Both the position numbers and the translations under genes were made by a program. This document shows positions 9,136 to 16,230 of a stretch of DNA of 64,000 nt, piece by piece. The notes under the pieces were generated by a model, which worked only from the letters and a program-made list of their open reading frames with translations, made no database searches and was not told where the DNA came from. Positions within the stretch are counted from its first letter, which is position 1. The number at the start of each line of letters is the position of its first letter. Location: the NCBI RefSeq assembly GCF_017354945.1, contig NZ_CP071503.1:124001-188000 (forward strand). The letters are read 5' to 3'. The stretch comes from Shewanella avicenniae. GTDB lineage: Bacteria; Pseudomonadota; Gammaproteobacteria; Enterobacterales; Shewanellaceae.

Positions 9136-10343
9136 CCTGGACGTCCATCAACTCTTGGACGCGTTAAAATCATGGTGTAGTGGTACACAAAAATGGCAAA
9201 TGAACCAAACCAGAACACTGCTGCAAACCATAGCCAAAGGTGGGTTTGGTTGGGAAAGTAAATCGGCATGATGGCTCTAAAAAATGCAGCCAACGGCAGA
9301 CAGATAAATGCGATCCGCATGTTGGGTCCTTGGTAGATATTCCGCCCAGTGTGGCCGAGTGAAACTCGCGAAATCATTGATAGGCAAAGCATTGCCATGC
9401 CGCCAATTGCGAATAAGTGTAGCAGACAGCGATAAGCAAATTCATCGTTAAAATACCAGCTCATCATCAGTAAGCTTATTGGCAACGTAAAATAAGCAAT
9501 GTGTAAGGACCAAAGCAGTGGTTCCCTGAATGATTTTAGCGGCATCCAGCGAGAAGCTCTGATCAGGTGGAGTACACCCGCAATGAATAGCAGCGCTTGG
9601 ATAAATGCACTTGGTAATAGCTCGAATAATGCTTGTAAAACCAGCGTGAGCATGATCAGTAATAACGGATATTCTACCCAAGGTAATGCGGGTTGCTTGA
9701 TTGCATTCAATCTCATTGCAGTAAAGAAGCCAATCACTCGACCGCCAACAATCGTGATCAGTAACGCAAGCCACCAAAGCATCGACTGCCAAATTTGGTG
9801 TGCCAGAATAAAATCACGGACATACAATGAATAGTAACTGAGAATATTGATACATAACGCGGCAATAATCATCAGTGGAAATCCAATATTGCGCCACTGT
9901 TTTACCTTATAAATATTCCACCATAAGGTGGAGCCAACTATCCCTAAAAACAGTATGTCGAATACGGCGGGCAGAATAATGGGGAGCGGGGTAGGGATGA
10001 GCAAGCTCAAGCGTGCCAACGCCCAACAAGAAAATGTTAGCGCTAAAGGCCAATTTTTAAGAGATGGCTGATTTGTCCAGTTTTGTACTGCTGTCAGCAA
10101 AAATCCTGACACAATTGCCATGGCAAATCCGAATAGTAATTCGTGAGGGTGCCACCACAACGGAAGGATTGGCGACCAGAATGTATCTTCAAATAGGGAG
10201 TATGCTGGTAAGAGCCAAGTTATCACCCACAAAGGAATGTAGAGAGCAGCAATAATCGCCCCACCAAGAAAAAAGGGGCGAAAACCTAAGCGCCAAATGG
10301 CCGGTGTTTTAGCAACTTTGCGTGGATCATCAATATTCAACAT
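9132..10343 (-). CDS. nnrS: NnrS family heme- and copper-binding membrane protein
   Basis: Polytopic inner-membrane protein of 403 residues with about twelve hydrophobic segments. It belongs to the NnrS family, which protects cells from nitrosative stress. Seen are the early segment RLGFRPFFLGG and the LPLWWHPHELLFGFA motif, both typical of the family. Its stop overlaps the nrfA start, giving a two-gene operon. An NsrR-type operator lies 22 bp upstream of the start codon. Confidence 0.93.
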   Translation of the reverse strand: MLNIDDPRKVAKTPAIWRLGFRPFFLGGAIIAALYIPLWVITWLLPAYSLFEDTFWSPILPLWWHPHELLFGFAMAIVSGFLLTAVQNWTNQPSLKNWPLALTFSCWALARLSLLIPTPLPIILPAVFDILFLGIVGSTLWWNIYKVKQWRNIGFPLMIIAALCINILSYYSLYVRDFILAHQIWQSMLWWLALLITIVGGRVIGFFTAMRLNAIKQPALPWVEYPLLLIMLTLVLQALFELLPSAFIQALLFIAGVLHLIRASRWMPLKSFREPLLWSLHIAYFTLPISLLMMSWYFNDEFAYRCLLHLFAIGGMAMLCLSMISRVSLGHTGRNIYQGPNMRIAFICLPLAAFFRAIMPIYFPNQTHLWLWFAAVFWFGSFAIFVYHYTMILTRPRVDGRPG

Positions 10344-10353
10344 GTTCAGTTAC

Positions 10354-10433
10354 TGCCAAAACGAAAGGTGTATATATTATGCATCTTATTGTTTTGGCAT
10401 CACCATACCAAATCTAGGTTCCAATTTTGGTAT
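10354..10433. repeat. Two nested inverted repeats in the nnrS control region
   Basis: TGCCAAAAC (10354-10362) pairs with GTTTTGGCA (10391-10399), flanking the NsrR site. Next to it ATACCAAA (10405-10412) pairs with TTTGGTAT (10426-10433). Both sets contain CCAAA/TTTGG, suggesting binding sites of a further regulator. Confidence 0.55.
10365..10387 (-). promoter_or_regulatory. NsrR-type operator upstream of nnrS-nrfA
   Basis: On the minus strand the sequence reads AAGATGCATAA, one base, ATATACACCTT. This fits the 11-1-11 inverted-repeat NsrR consensus (half-site AAGATGYATTT) at 9 of 11 and 8 of 11 positions. NsrR is an NO-sensing iron-sulfur repressor, and nnrS is a classical NsrR target. The AT-rich centre probably overlaps the -10 region. 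Confidence 0.75.
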
Positions 10434-10548
10434 CAACATCTCACTTTGATATGACCATTGAGATTTGGGATATTTCTATCGATCCGGTGAATACTCCAGA
10501 TGACCTTTGGCTCTCAGGGAATAACTTGTACTACTCAAAATACTCTCG

Positions 10549-10752
10549 TCAATTAATTATGTTTGTGTTTAGCCAAGGAAAATGTTCGCGAAATATCATT
10601 AGCTCGCTTTGGATAATTTCTTTTTCAACTTTGATTTCAAGTTGTCCGAGTTCATAAACGTAGCTGTTGGAGTGCCATGTGCGGACGTAGTCGAAAAGTG
10701 TATCCATACAAACTGGTGCTTCCTGCGGAATAGTTAACGCTAATGTCTTCAT
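10549..10752 (-). CDS. Small uncharacterised protein, 67 residues
   Basis: No family recognised. The predicted protein is 67 residues, soluble, and mildly acidic, with one Cys (C15). The start is supported by GGAG nine bases before the ATG. It lies 205 bp upstream of nnrS on the same strand, separated by the nnrS control region, so it is probably transcribed on its own or read through into nnrS. The NO-defence context is suggestive only. Confidence 0.6.
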   Translation of the reverse strand: MKTLALTIPQEAPVCMDTLFDYVRTWHSNSYVYELGQLEIKVEKEIIQSELMIFREHFPWLNTNIIN

Positions 10753-11170
10753 AACGTTTTCTCCGTCACGGAAATATCACAAATTTTTAAGGTTTTGTAT
10801 TGTAAATGTAAAGATTGTGTGTTTTTGATACAAGATTTTTTGGCTTTAATAAGTAAATTTATCTCTTTGTGGGTACAGCGTAAGGACTACAAAGTGGTGC
10901 GTTTTAAACAGCATAATTTCAAGAGCTACAAGTCGCCACTTGATATGAGACGGCGGTTACTCATTCTGACCAAGTTGTACTAATGCTACAAAGTGACCAA
11001 ATGTAGGGTGTGGAAATGCAGAGTGCCCGTTTAACGGGGTTTCATCGCTGTACAGAAGTTAGTGGCCTTGAACAGTTTTGGGTACATCCGTTGCCCTTAG
11101 ATTGTCTGCATTGACATTCACGACAGGGAGCGTCAGTAATAGGCTAAAATGCCAAATCGGATAATCAACA
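10753..11170. other. Intergenic region upstream of chrA
   Basis: No gene is supported here. It carries a dyad CCCGTTTAACGGG (11026-11038) and the decamer CTACAAAGTG twice (near 10887 and 10986), with a related CTACAAGTCG between. These could be control sites for chrA or the small gene on the other strand, but none matches a known operator. Confidence 0.35.
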
Positions 11171-12304
11171 ATGTGGTCGATATTTAAAAGCTTTTTCTTT
11201 CTTGGCTGGATTAGCTTTGGTGGACCGGCAGCTCATATTGGCTACTTCAGACAGTATTTTGTGGAAAAACACAAATGGTTGGAAGATAGTGAGTATGCTC
11301 AAATCGTTGCGCTCAGTCAGTTCTTACCGGGACCAGGCTCTAGTCAGGTCGGCTTTGCACTTGGCTATAAAAAAGGTGGTTTATCCGGAGCAATCGCTGC
11401 ATTTTTAGGTTTTACCTTACCGTCCGTCACTATCATGTTGCTATTGGCAATGCTCAGTCGTCATTTTCTTGATACAGAAGTATATGAGAGTGTCGTTCAT
11501 AGCCTCAAATTGTTAGCGGTTGTAGTAGTTGCTGATGCCGTTTGGGGGATGTATAGCAATTTCTGCAAAAGCCGACTTACTGTTGGCATTTGCATTGTTA
11601 CTGCTAGCTTCCTGCTACTTGTACCGCAAATCAGCACTCAAATGATATTGCTGATGATTGCTGGATTGATTGGCAGTCGCTATCTGGTTGCTTCTGCTAC
11701 TGCGGTAAGTGGATCATTTAAACCGTCAGTAATGCCACTGCTTCTATTTTTGCTCCTGCTTTTTTGCTTGCCGCTAACAACGCGATTTCACTCGCTTTTA
11801 GCGATATTTAGCAACTTCTTTTGGGCTGGTAGCCTCGTTTTTGGCGGTGGTCATGTCGTTCTTCCACTTCTCCAGGGATTGGTTGGTGAGCAGGTTTCTC
11901 AGGATGCCTTTATGACGGGCTATGCCGCAGCACAAGTTGTACCAGGGCCGATGTTCGCAATGGCAACTTATATCGGTTATGTGATGTCTTCAGGCTCTAT
12001 TATCGGAGCTCTGGTAGCAACTATTGGTATATTTATGCCGGGATTTCTGCTGCTGTTAGGCGTGTTGAGGAATTGGCAACTACTTGCAAGTAAACCAAGA
12101 ATCGCGGGAGCAATTAAAGGGGTAAACGCCGCTGTAGTTGGACTTTTGCTTGCTGCACTATATCAACCAGTTTTTAGCAGTGCCGTTGGCACATTGACCG
12201 ATGTTGCGTTGATCCTTGCTGGATTTTACATATACAAGAAGTTCAACTTATCACTACTTTGGACAATACTGTTTTTTGTTATGGCAGGTTCTCTGGTTTC
12301 ATGA
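11171..12304 (+). CDS. chrA: ChrA, chromate transporter (long-chain, two-domain type)
   Basis: CHR-family inner-membrane protein that exports chromate. It has 377 residues with two homologous halves: the first shows FFFLGWISFGGPAAHIGYFR and FLPGPGSSQ, the second FGGGHVVLPLLQGLV and VVPGPMFAMATYIGY. The paired GGP/PGP motifs identify the family. The ribosome site before the ATG is weak. It is a single gene in the accessory region next to other metal-related genes; no chrB-type regulator is seen. Confidence 0.93.
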   Translation: MWSIFKSFFFLGWISFGGPAAHIGYFRQYFVEKHKWLEDSEYAQIVALSQFLPGPGSSQVGFALGYKKGGLSGAIAAFLGFTLPSVTIMLLLAMLSRHFLDTEVYESVVHSLKLLAVVVVADAVWGMYSNFCKSRLTVGICIVTASFLLLVPQISTQMILLMIAGLIGSRYLVASATAVSGSFKPSVMPLLLFLLLLFCLPLTTRFHSLLAIFSNFFWAGSLVFGGGHVVLPLLQGLVGEQVSQDAFMTGYAAAQVVPGPMFAMATYIGYVMSSGSIIGALVATIGIFMPGFLLLLGVLRNWQLLASKPRIAGAIKGVNAAVVGLLLAALYQPVFSSAVGTLTDVALILAGFYIYKKFNLSLLWTILFFVMAGSLVS

Positions 12305-12437
12305 ACTAGCGGAACAAATTTTAGCAATGCTGCCAAATGAGAACTCTGACAGTGATAGTTCGAGTGATTATTCGATCACAACCAAACATACGACATTATC
12401 AAATTAGTCCATTTCTCAATTGACTTGTTCGGAGCCC

Positions 12438-12443
12438 TATAAT
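12438..12443 (+). promoter_or_regulatory. -10 element of the Mn riboswitch transcript
   Basis: A perfect TATAAT that would start transcription around 12450, just before the conserved riboswitch core. No clear -35 at standard spacing. Confidence 0.5.
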
Positions 12444-12458
12444 AGATTAGCATTCGCT

Positions 12459-12573
12459 AAGGGGAGTAACTTCATTGTCGGTAGATCGTCATCACGATGC
12501 TTAAAGCATCCGATCGCCGAGCAACCTTTTTAGATGGTTGTAAGTGAGACCTTGCCGGAAGGCGAGGTCTATT
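12459..12573 (+). promoter_or_regulatory. yybP-ykoY manganese riboswitch
   Basis: Leader RNA with the conserved 5' element AAGGGGAGTA (12459-12468) and the 3' stem TGAGACCTTGCC / GGCGAGGTCT (12545-12570). The order, the about 115-nt length and the position before a TerC/Alx gene fit the yybP-ykoY family, which senses Mn2+. A terminator-like hairpin follows, so control may be at transcription elongation. Confidence 0.88.
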
Positions 12574-12586
12574 GCTGCTCAAAATC

Positions 12587-12624
12587 AATGGCTGACACTT
12601 TCTGTGTTGGCCATTTTGTTTTTT
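12587..12624 (+). terminator. Riboswitch expression platform terminator
   Basis: AATGGC...GACAC pairs with GTGT...GGCCATT, followed by TTTTGTTTTTT, just upstream of the alx ribosome site. It is probably formed when Mn2+ is low. Confidence 0.65.
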
Positions 12625-12639
12625 AGGAGTAGCTATTTT

Positions 12640-13590
12640 ATGACAACAGTCGGAACACCGATGCTATGGGGAGCCTTTGCTCTCATAGTTATCACAATGC
12701 TTGCTATTGATTTGATGATTCAAGGCCGCCGAGGCGAGTATGGCATGTCCGTCAAGCAGGCAGCGGTCTGGTCTGTTATTTGGGTATCAATAACATTTAC
12801 GTTCAACGCAGGTCTCTGGTGGTATTTAAATAGTACAGCTGGTCATGAAGTCGCAGCGGAGCAGTCAGTCGCATTTTTAACTGGCTATCTCATTGAAAAA
12901 GCGTTGGCCGTAGATAACTTATTTGTCTGGCTGATGTTATTTAACTATTTTGCGGTTCCTCCATCCTTACAGCGCCGAGTGTTAGTTTATGGTGTCCTAG
13001 GCGCTATTGTACTGAGAACATTGATGATTTTCGGTGGCAGCTGGTTAATCTCCCAATTTGACTGGCTGTTGTATGTATTCGGTGCTTTTTTGATTTTTAC
13101 TGGCGCCAAAATGTTTTTTGGTGGCGAAGAACAGGAAAATACCGCTGATAATCCTCTAATCAAATGGCTACAACGGCACCTTCGAGTTACTAACACGCTA
13201 GAAAATGAGCATTTTTTAGTGAAACGTAATGGACTTTGGTATGTCACACCGCTGTTTTTGACATTAGTAATGGTTGAGTTGAGTGATGTCATTTTTGCTC
13301 TTGATAGCATTCCAGCGATTTTTGCTGTTACCACAGACCCATTCATTGTTTTGACTTCCAACTTGTTTGCGATTCTAGGTTTGAGAGCAATGTATTTCTT
13401 GTTAGTTGGTATGGCAGAAAAGTTCTCATTGCTTAAATATGGACTAGCCGTAATTTTGGTTTTCATCGGGCTAAAGATGACGATGGTTGATTTCATCCAT
13501 ATACCAGTCGCGGTTTCGCTTGGCGTGGTTGCAATGATTCTTATAGTGACCTTGGTTGCAAGTATTTTTATTAGACAGAAAGCTAATTAG
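12640..13590 (+). CDS. alx: Alx, TerC-family manganese exporter
   Basis: Inner-membrane protein of 316 residues, close in length and sequence to E. coli Alx (VGTPMLWG start, [39 protein letters not shown]). The acidic residues of the AVDN and [10 protein letters not shown] segments are the likely metal site. I place the start at 12640, with AGGAG before it; the longer open frame from 12544 would translate through the riboswitch and is rejected. Expression should be induced by manganese through the upstream leader. Confidence 0.96.
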   Translation: MTTVGTPMLWGAFALIVITMLAIDLMIQGRRGEYGMSVKQAAVWSVIWVSITFTFNAGLWWYLNSTAGHEVAAEQSVAFLTGYLIEKALAVDNLFVWLMLFNYFAVPPSLQRRVLVYGVLGAIVLRTLMIFGGSWLISQFDWLLYVFGAFLIFTGAKMFFGGEEQENTADNPLIKWLQRHLRVTNTLENEHFLVKRNGLWYVTPLFLTLVMVELSDVIFALDSIPAIFAVTTDPFIVLTSNLFAILGLRAMYFLLVGMAEKFSLLKYGLAVILVFIGLKMTMVDFIHIPVAVSLGVVAMILIVTLVASIFIRQKAN

Positions 13591-13628
13591 TTACTGTTGC
13601 AACATGTAATGTTCTGATTCTTATTAAA

Positions 13629-13652
13629 ATAGCAGTCTGAAAAGACTGCTAT
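13629..13652 (-). terminator. Terminator hairpin between alx and the next convergent gene
   Basis: Nine-bp arms ATAGCAGTC (13629-13637) and GACTGCTAT (13644-13652). On the minus strand TTTTAAT follows. It can serve both convergent genes. Confidence 0.7.
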
Positions 13653-13674
13653 CCAGCTAACCACATCTTAGTAA

Positions 13675-14709
13675 TTACCAATAGAGTAAGGAATAGACCC
13701 CAACTGGTAGAATCGGAACAATATTTACTATGAAAAATGCGATAGGCAGGATTTTTAGGTATTGGTTTGCTTGTTTACCGAACAAAGCCATTATATTTAA
13801 ACCAACAACGATAAAAGCACTAACACTGGCGATATTGATCAGCAAAGAGAGCGTCAACATCTGTTGTATTAGCGTTAGTTCGTCATAAATTCCGGCGTTA
13901 GCAACATCAATAAGCGCTGCTTCCCTATTCGCTACAGTTTTGGCAATCCATGCTTGAGTGATAACCTCAGCGGCTTGAGCACTAAACCCCAAATCCTTTA
14001 AGAGCAAATGTGGATAATGGGTAACATAACTCCAATCGATATTTGATTTATATACAGAACCCTTGAGTACTTCGAAAAACATAATAGTAATTGTTTTATT
14101 AGCAGTAAGTTTGCAGCCCCCCACCAAATATTGAGAAAGGTAATCGGATAATTTTTTGGGTGTTTTGCTTTGTTGAATGCAGCCAACAGCGAAATTGACT
14201 GAACTGCCTGATTTTTCTCTCTTAAACGGAACGTTAATAATGATAATAGCTAAGGGCATAACTAGGCTTGCAAGCAGGAGTTGATATACAGGGATTCCCA
14301 ATGCAGACATCGAAACACAGCTAATCCCACCCGCTGAACTAAGGCCAATCAGCAAAATCATGTACCGATCACGTTGTGTTAGTTTGAGTTTTTCCGCTTT
14401 TAAAAAAAGCAATAAGTTTGAGCAGCCGAGAAAGAAGCTTAATCCGAAGACTTTTTGACATAAACTCAGTTTTGACGTTTTGACAGAGTAATTAAGCCTT
14501 TGATTGATAAAATAATGACTAACGCCTAAAAGCAAACAGATTAGTAGTGCGCCCGGAGCAATTTCGCTGAGAAACTGTTGTGTGATTTGAAAGTTAATCG
14601 GGAAATTTACAGAAAACTGATTTTTAAGGAAAAAAACTGTAACAATGGCTGATACGGTCAAGACCTGCATTAGGGGAATGTAAGGCTTTAGGTGATGTCG
14701 ATAAAACAC
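13675..14709 (-). CDS. Diverged concentrative nucleoside transporter-like membrane protein
   Basis: Hydrophobic protein of 344 residues starting at GTG, with AAGG before it. The middle resembles CNT/NupC proteins: FLGCSNLLLFLKAEKLKLTQ, LIGLSSAGGISCVSMSALGI with the following LLLASLVMP, and later ALIDVANAGIYDELTL. CNT proteins are usually about 400 residues, so part of the family fold may be missing or altered. The family link is inferred by eye; substrate unknown. It lies directly beside the IS element, so its upstream DNA may have been changed. Confidence 0.5.
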   Translation of the reverse strand: MFYRHHLKPYIPLMQVLTVSAIVTVFFLKNQFSVNFPINFQITQQFLSEIAPGALLICLLLGVSHYFINQRLNYSVKTSKLSLCQKVFGLSFFLGCSNLLLFLKAEKLKLTQRDRYMILLIGLSSAGGISCVSMSALGIPVYQLLLASLVMPLAIIIINVPFKREKSGSSVNFAVGCIQQSKTPKKLSDYLSQYLVGGCKLTANKTITIMFFEVLKGSVYKSNIDWSYVTHYPHLLLKDLGFSAQAAEVITQAWIAKTVANREAALIDVANAGIYDELTLIQQMLTLSLLINIASVSAFIVVGLNIMALFGKQANQYLKILPIAFFIVNIVPILPVGVYSLLYW

Positions 14710-14821
14710 TGCATTTCACCTTCTATCGGTTAAGACTCTTAACGTATAGTAGCCGATTCAGCTACCCTAGTAGGCGATACTGAGCACAGAACTTAGACAT
14801 GATTGCTGTTGTCGTATGAAC

Positions 14822-14857
14822 TGATCTGATCCAGTAATAGTGGACACTTTGCTAAGC
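14822..14857 (+). repeat. Left terminal inverted repeat of the IS
   Basis: Begins TGATCTGATCCAGTA and shares the blocks TGATC, GATCC, GTA, TGGACA and GCTAAG, at identical spacing, with the other end. Confidence 0.88.
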
Positions 14858-15750
14858 ACTATTTTTTAATTCAAAGTTTTCTGGGCTCAAATAACCAAGA
14901 GCACTATGCCGTCTGGTCCGATTGTAATCAACCTCAATGTACTCAAATACAGCTTGTCTCATTTGATCTCGTGTCATGAGAGGCTCATCTTGCAGCGCTT
15001 CAACCTTTAATGTGTGGAAGAAGCTTTCCACGCAGGCATTATCCCAACAATTTCCTTTACGGCTCATGCTTTGTACTAACTGATGTTTCTGAAGCAAAGC
15101 ACGGTAATCATTTGCGCAGTATTGGCTGCCTCGGTCGCTATGGACAATCACGCCGGTAGGAAAGCTTCGGCGGAATAAAGCCATCCTCAATGCATCACAA
15201 ACAAGCTCCGATGTCATTCTGCTTGCCATCGACCAACCCACCACTGTGCGAGAGTAAAGGTCAATGATTACAGCCAGATATAGCCATCCTTCGTTGGTGT
15301 ACAGATACGTGATGTCGCCAGCCCACTTCAGGTTCGGCGCATTTGCAGTAAAGTTCTGCTCTAGCAAATTAGGTGCGACTGGATGCTTGTGGTTGCTGTC
15401 GGTCGTTACCTTAAATTTCTTCGCTGCCTTTGGCACTAAACACTGCCGTGACATGCTGTCCATAATGGTTTTGATATCCGCCTTACAGTCATTATCCGCT
15501 AAATCTTGCTGAATACGCCGTGCGCCATTGCGCTTCTTGGAATCGTCAAAAGACGCTTTAATCAGCACATCACGGGCCGCACGCTTAATCGCTCTTGGGC
15601 TCAGCGTCATGCCGTTCTGCCGCCAGGTGTAATACCCACTACGCGATACCTTGAGTACCTCCACCATTCGCTTGAGAGAAAAACGGTGCTGATGCTCGAG
15701 GATGAACTCAAATCTGGCTACTTTTGGTTCTTCGCGAAGTAGGTGGCCGC
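14852..15750 (-). CDS. IS3-family transposase catalytic part (OrfB frame)
   Basis: Integrase-type transposase reached by frameshifting from orfA; an internal start at 15667 would give 271 residues. Catalytic DDE residues are in AGDITYL, HSDRGSQY and NACVESFF. The N-terminal HTH_21-type region includes NGARRIQQDL. The frame between the slip site and 15667 is open and protein-like (HLLREEPKVARFEF), supporting the fused OrfAB product. The stop lies inside the left terminal repeat region. Confidence 0.92.
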
Positions 15751-16002
15751 CTTTTTTAGGATGGCCAAATCTTCCGCTTGTTCAGCAAGTTGGCGTTTAA
15801 GCCTTGCGACCTCAGCAGCAAGTTCTGCTTCCCTAGACGTAGTATTGGATTTCTTCTCAGTACTGGAACGCCAATTGTAGAGTTGGGATTCGTAAAGATT
15901 AAGCTCACGCGCTGCGGCGGCTACACCAATCTTTTGAGCGAGCTTAAGAGCTTCGGCTTTAAATTCTTGCGTATGGATCTTGCGGGGTTTCTTTGTTGAC
16001 AT
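15718..16002 (-). CDS. IS3-family OrfA, DNA-binding part of the transposase
   Basis: Protein of 94 residues with a helix-turn-helix near residues 12-45 (KAEALKLAQKIGVAAAAREL) and a C-terminal leucine-zipper-like helix (ELAAEVARLKRQLAEQAEDL). It binds the IS ends and provides the N-terminus of the fused OrfAB transposase. The frameshift site lies near its 3' end. Confidence 0.92.
   Translation of the reverse strand: MSTKKPRKIHTQEFKAEALKLAQKIGVAAAARELNLYESQLYNWRSSTEKKSNTTSREAELAAEVARLKRQLAEQAEDLAILKKAATYFAKNQK
15751..15757 (-). other. Programmed -1 frameshift site A6G
   Basis: On the minus strand A-AAA-AAG is in the orfA frame; slipping back one base continues with GGC-GGC-CAC in the orfB frame. 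A6G is a common IS3-family slip sequence. Confidence 0.8.
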
Positions 16003-16029
16003 ACTTCACCTCAATAAGCGATTTTACTC

Positions 16030-16065
16030 ACTTAGCGAGATGTCCAAAAGTACCGGATCGGATCA
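16030..16065 (-). repeat. Right terminal inverted repeat of the IS
   Basis: On the minus strand it begins TGATCCGATCCGGTACTTT and matches the left repeat in all conserved blocks (TGATC, GATCC, GTA, TGGACA, GCTAAG). Confidence 0.88.
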
Positions 16066-16171
16066 TGCCTCGAACATCCTGCAAAATGAGATTCCGATAG
16101 CCTGCATCGTTTAATGCATCAACAACATTGTTGACTCTTACATGGTGTAAAAACGCTGTAATTAATTTCAT
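16066..16171 (-). pseudogene. PII-like protein gene, 5' fragment cut by the IS
   Basis: An ATG at 16171, with GAGG before it, opens about 35 codons (MKLITAFLHHVRVNNVVDAL then NDAGYRNLILQDVRG) before the IS boundary. This resembles the start of PII/GlnB-like small proteins that accompany metal RND pumps, normally about 100 residues. It follows czcA on the same strand. The missing 3' part is not found left of the IS, so DNA was also deleted. Confidence 0.65.
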
Positions 16172-16186
16172 GATGTATCTCCTCAT

Positions 16187-16222
16187 AAGACAGCTGTTTA
16201 CGGCTCAATAAACAGCTGTCTT
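16187..16222 (-). other. Long perfect hairpin between czcA and the PII-like fragment
   Basis: Fourteen-bp arms AAGACAGCTGTTTA (16187-16200) and TAAACAGCTGTCTT (16209-16222) around an 8-nt loop. No T-run follows in the direction of transcription; instead the GAGGAG ribosome site of the PII-like gene follows. It may stabilise the czcCBA message or limit downstream expression. Confidence 0.6.
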
Positions 16223-16230
16223 TGCGTGAA

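Larger units (their letters stand above)
14822..16065 (-). mobile_element. IS3-family insertion sequence, apparently intact
   Basis: About 1244 bp with imperfect terminal repeats of about 36 bp and two overlapping-frame genes, orfA and orfB, joined by a predicted -1 frameshift. The ends both start TGATC. No matching target duplication is seen in the flanks (AAC on the left, TGC on the right), which suggests a rearrangement after insertion. It cuts a PII-like gene at 16066. Confidence 0.92.

Noticed and set aside
10344..10433. Sigma-54/NorR control of nnrS
   Set aside because: The best candidate has the GG-GC spacing off by one base and there are no GGT-N7-ACC boxes; an NsrR site fits better.
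10795..10983. Possible 62-codon gene upstream of chrA
   Set aside because: No ribosome site and no protein-like pattern; overlaps the probable promoter region of the gene at 10549.
12544..12640. Longer N-terminus of Alx
   Set aside because: It would translate the riboswitch stem and terminator; E. coli Alx aligns from the ATG at 12640.
14815..16070. Target-site duplication around the intact IS
   Set aside because: Flanking bases AAC and TGC do not match, so no duplication can be claimed.
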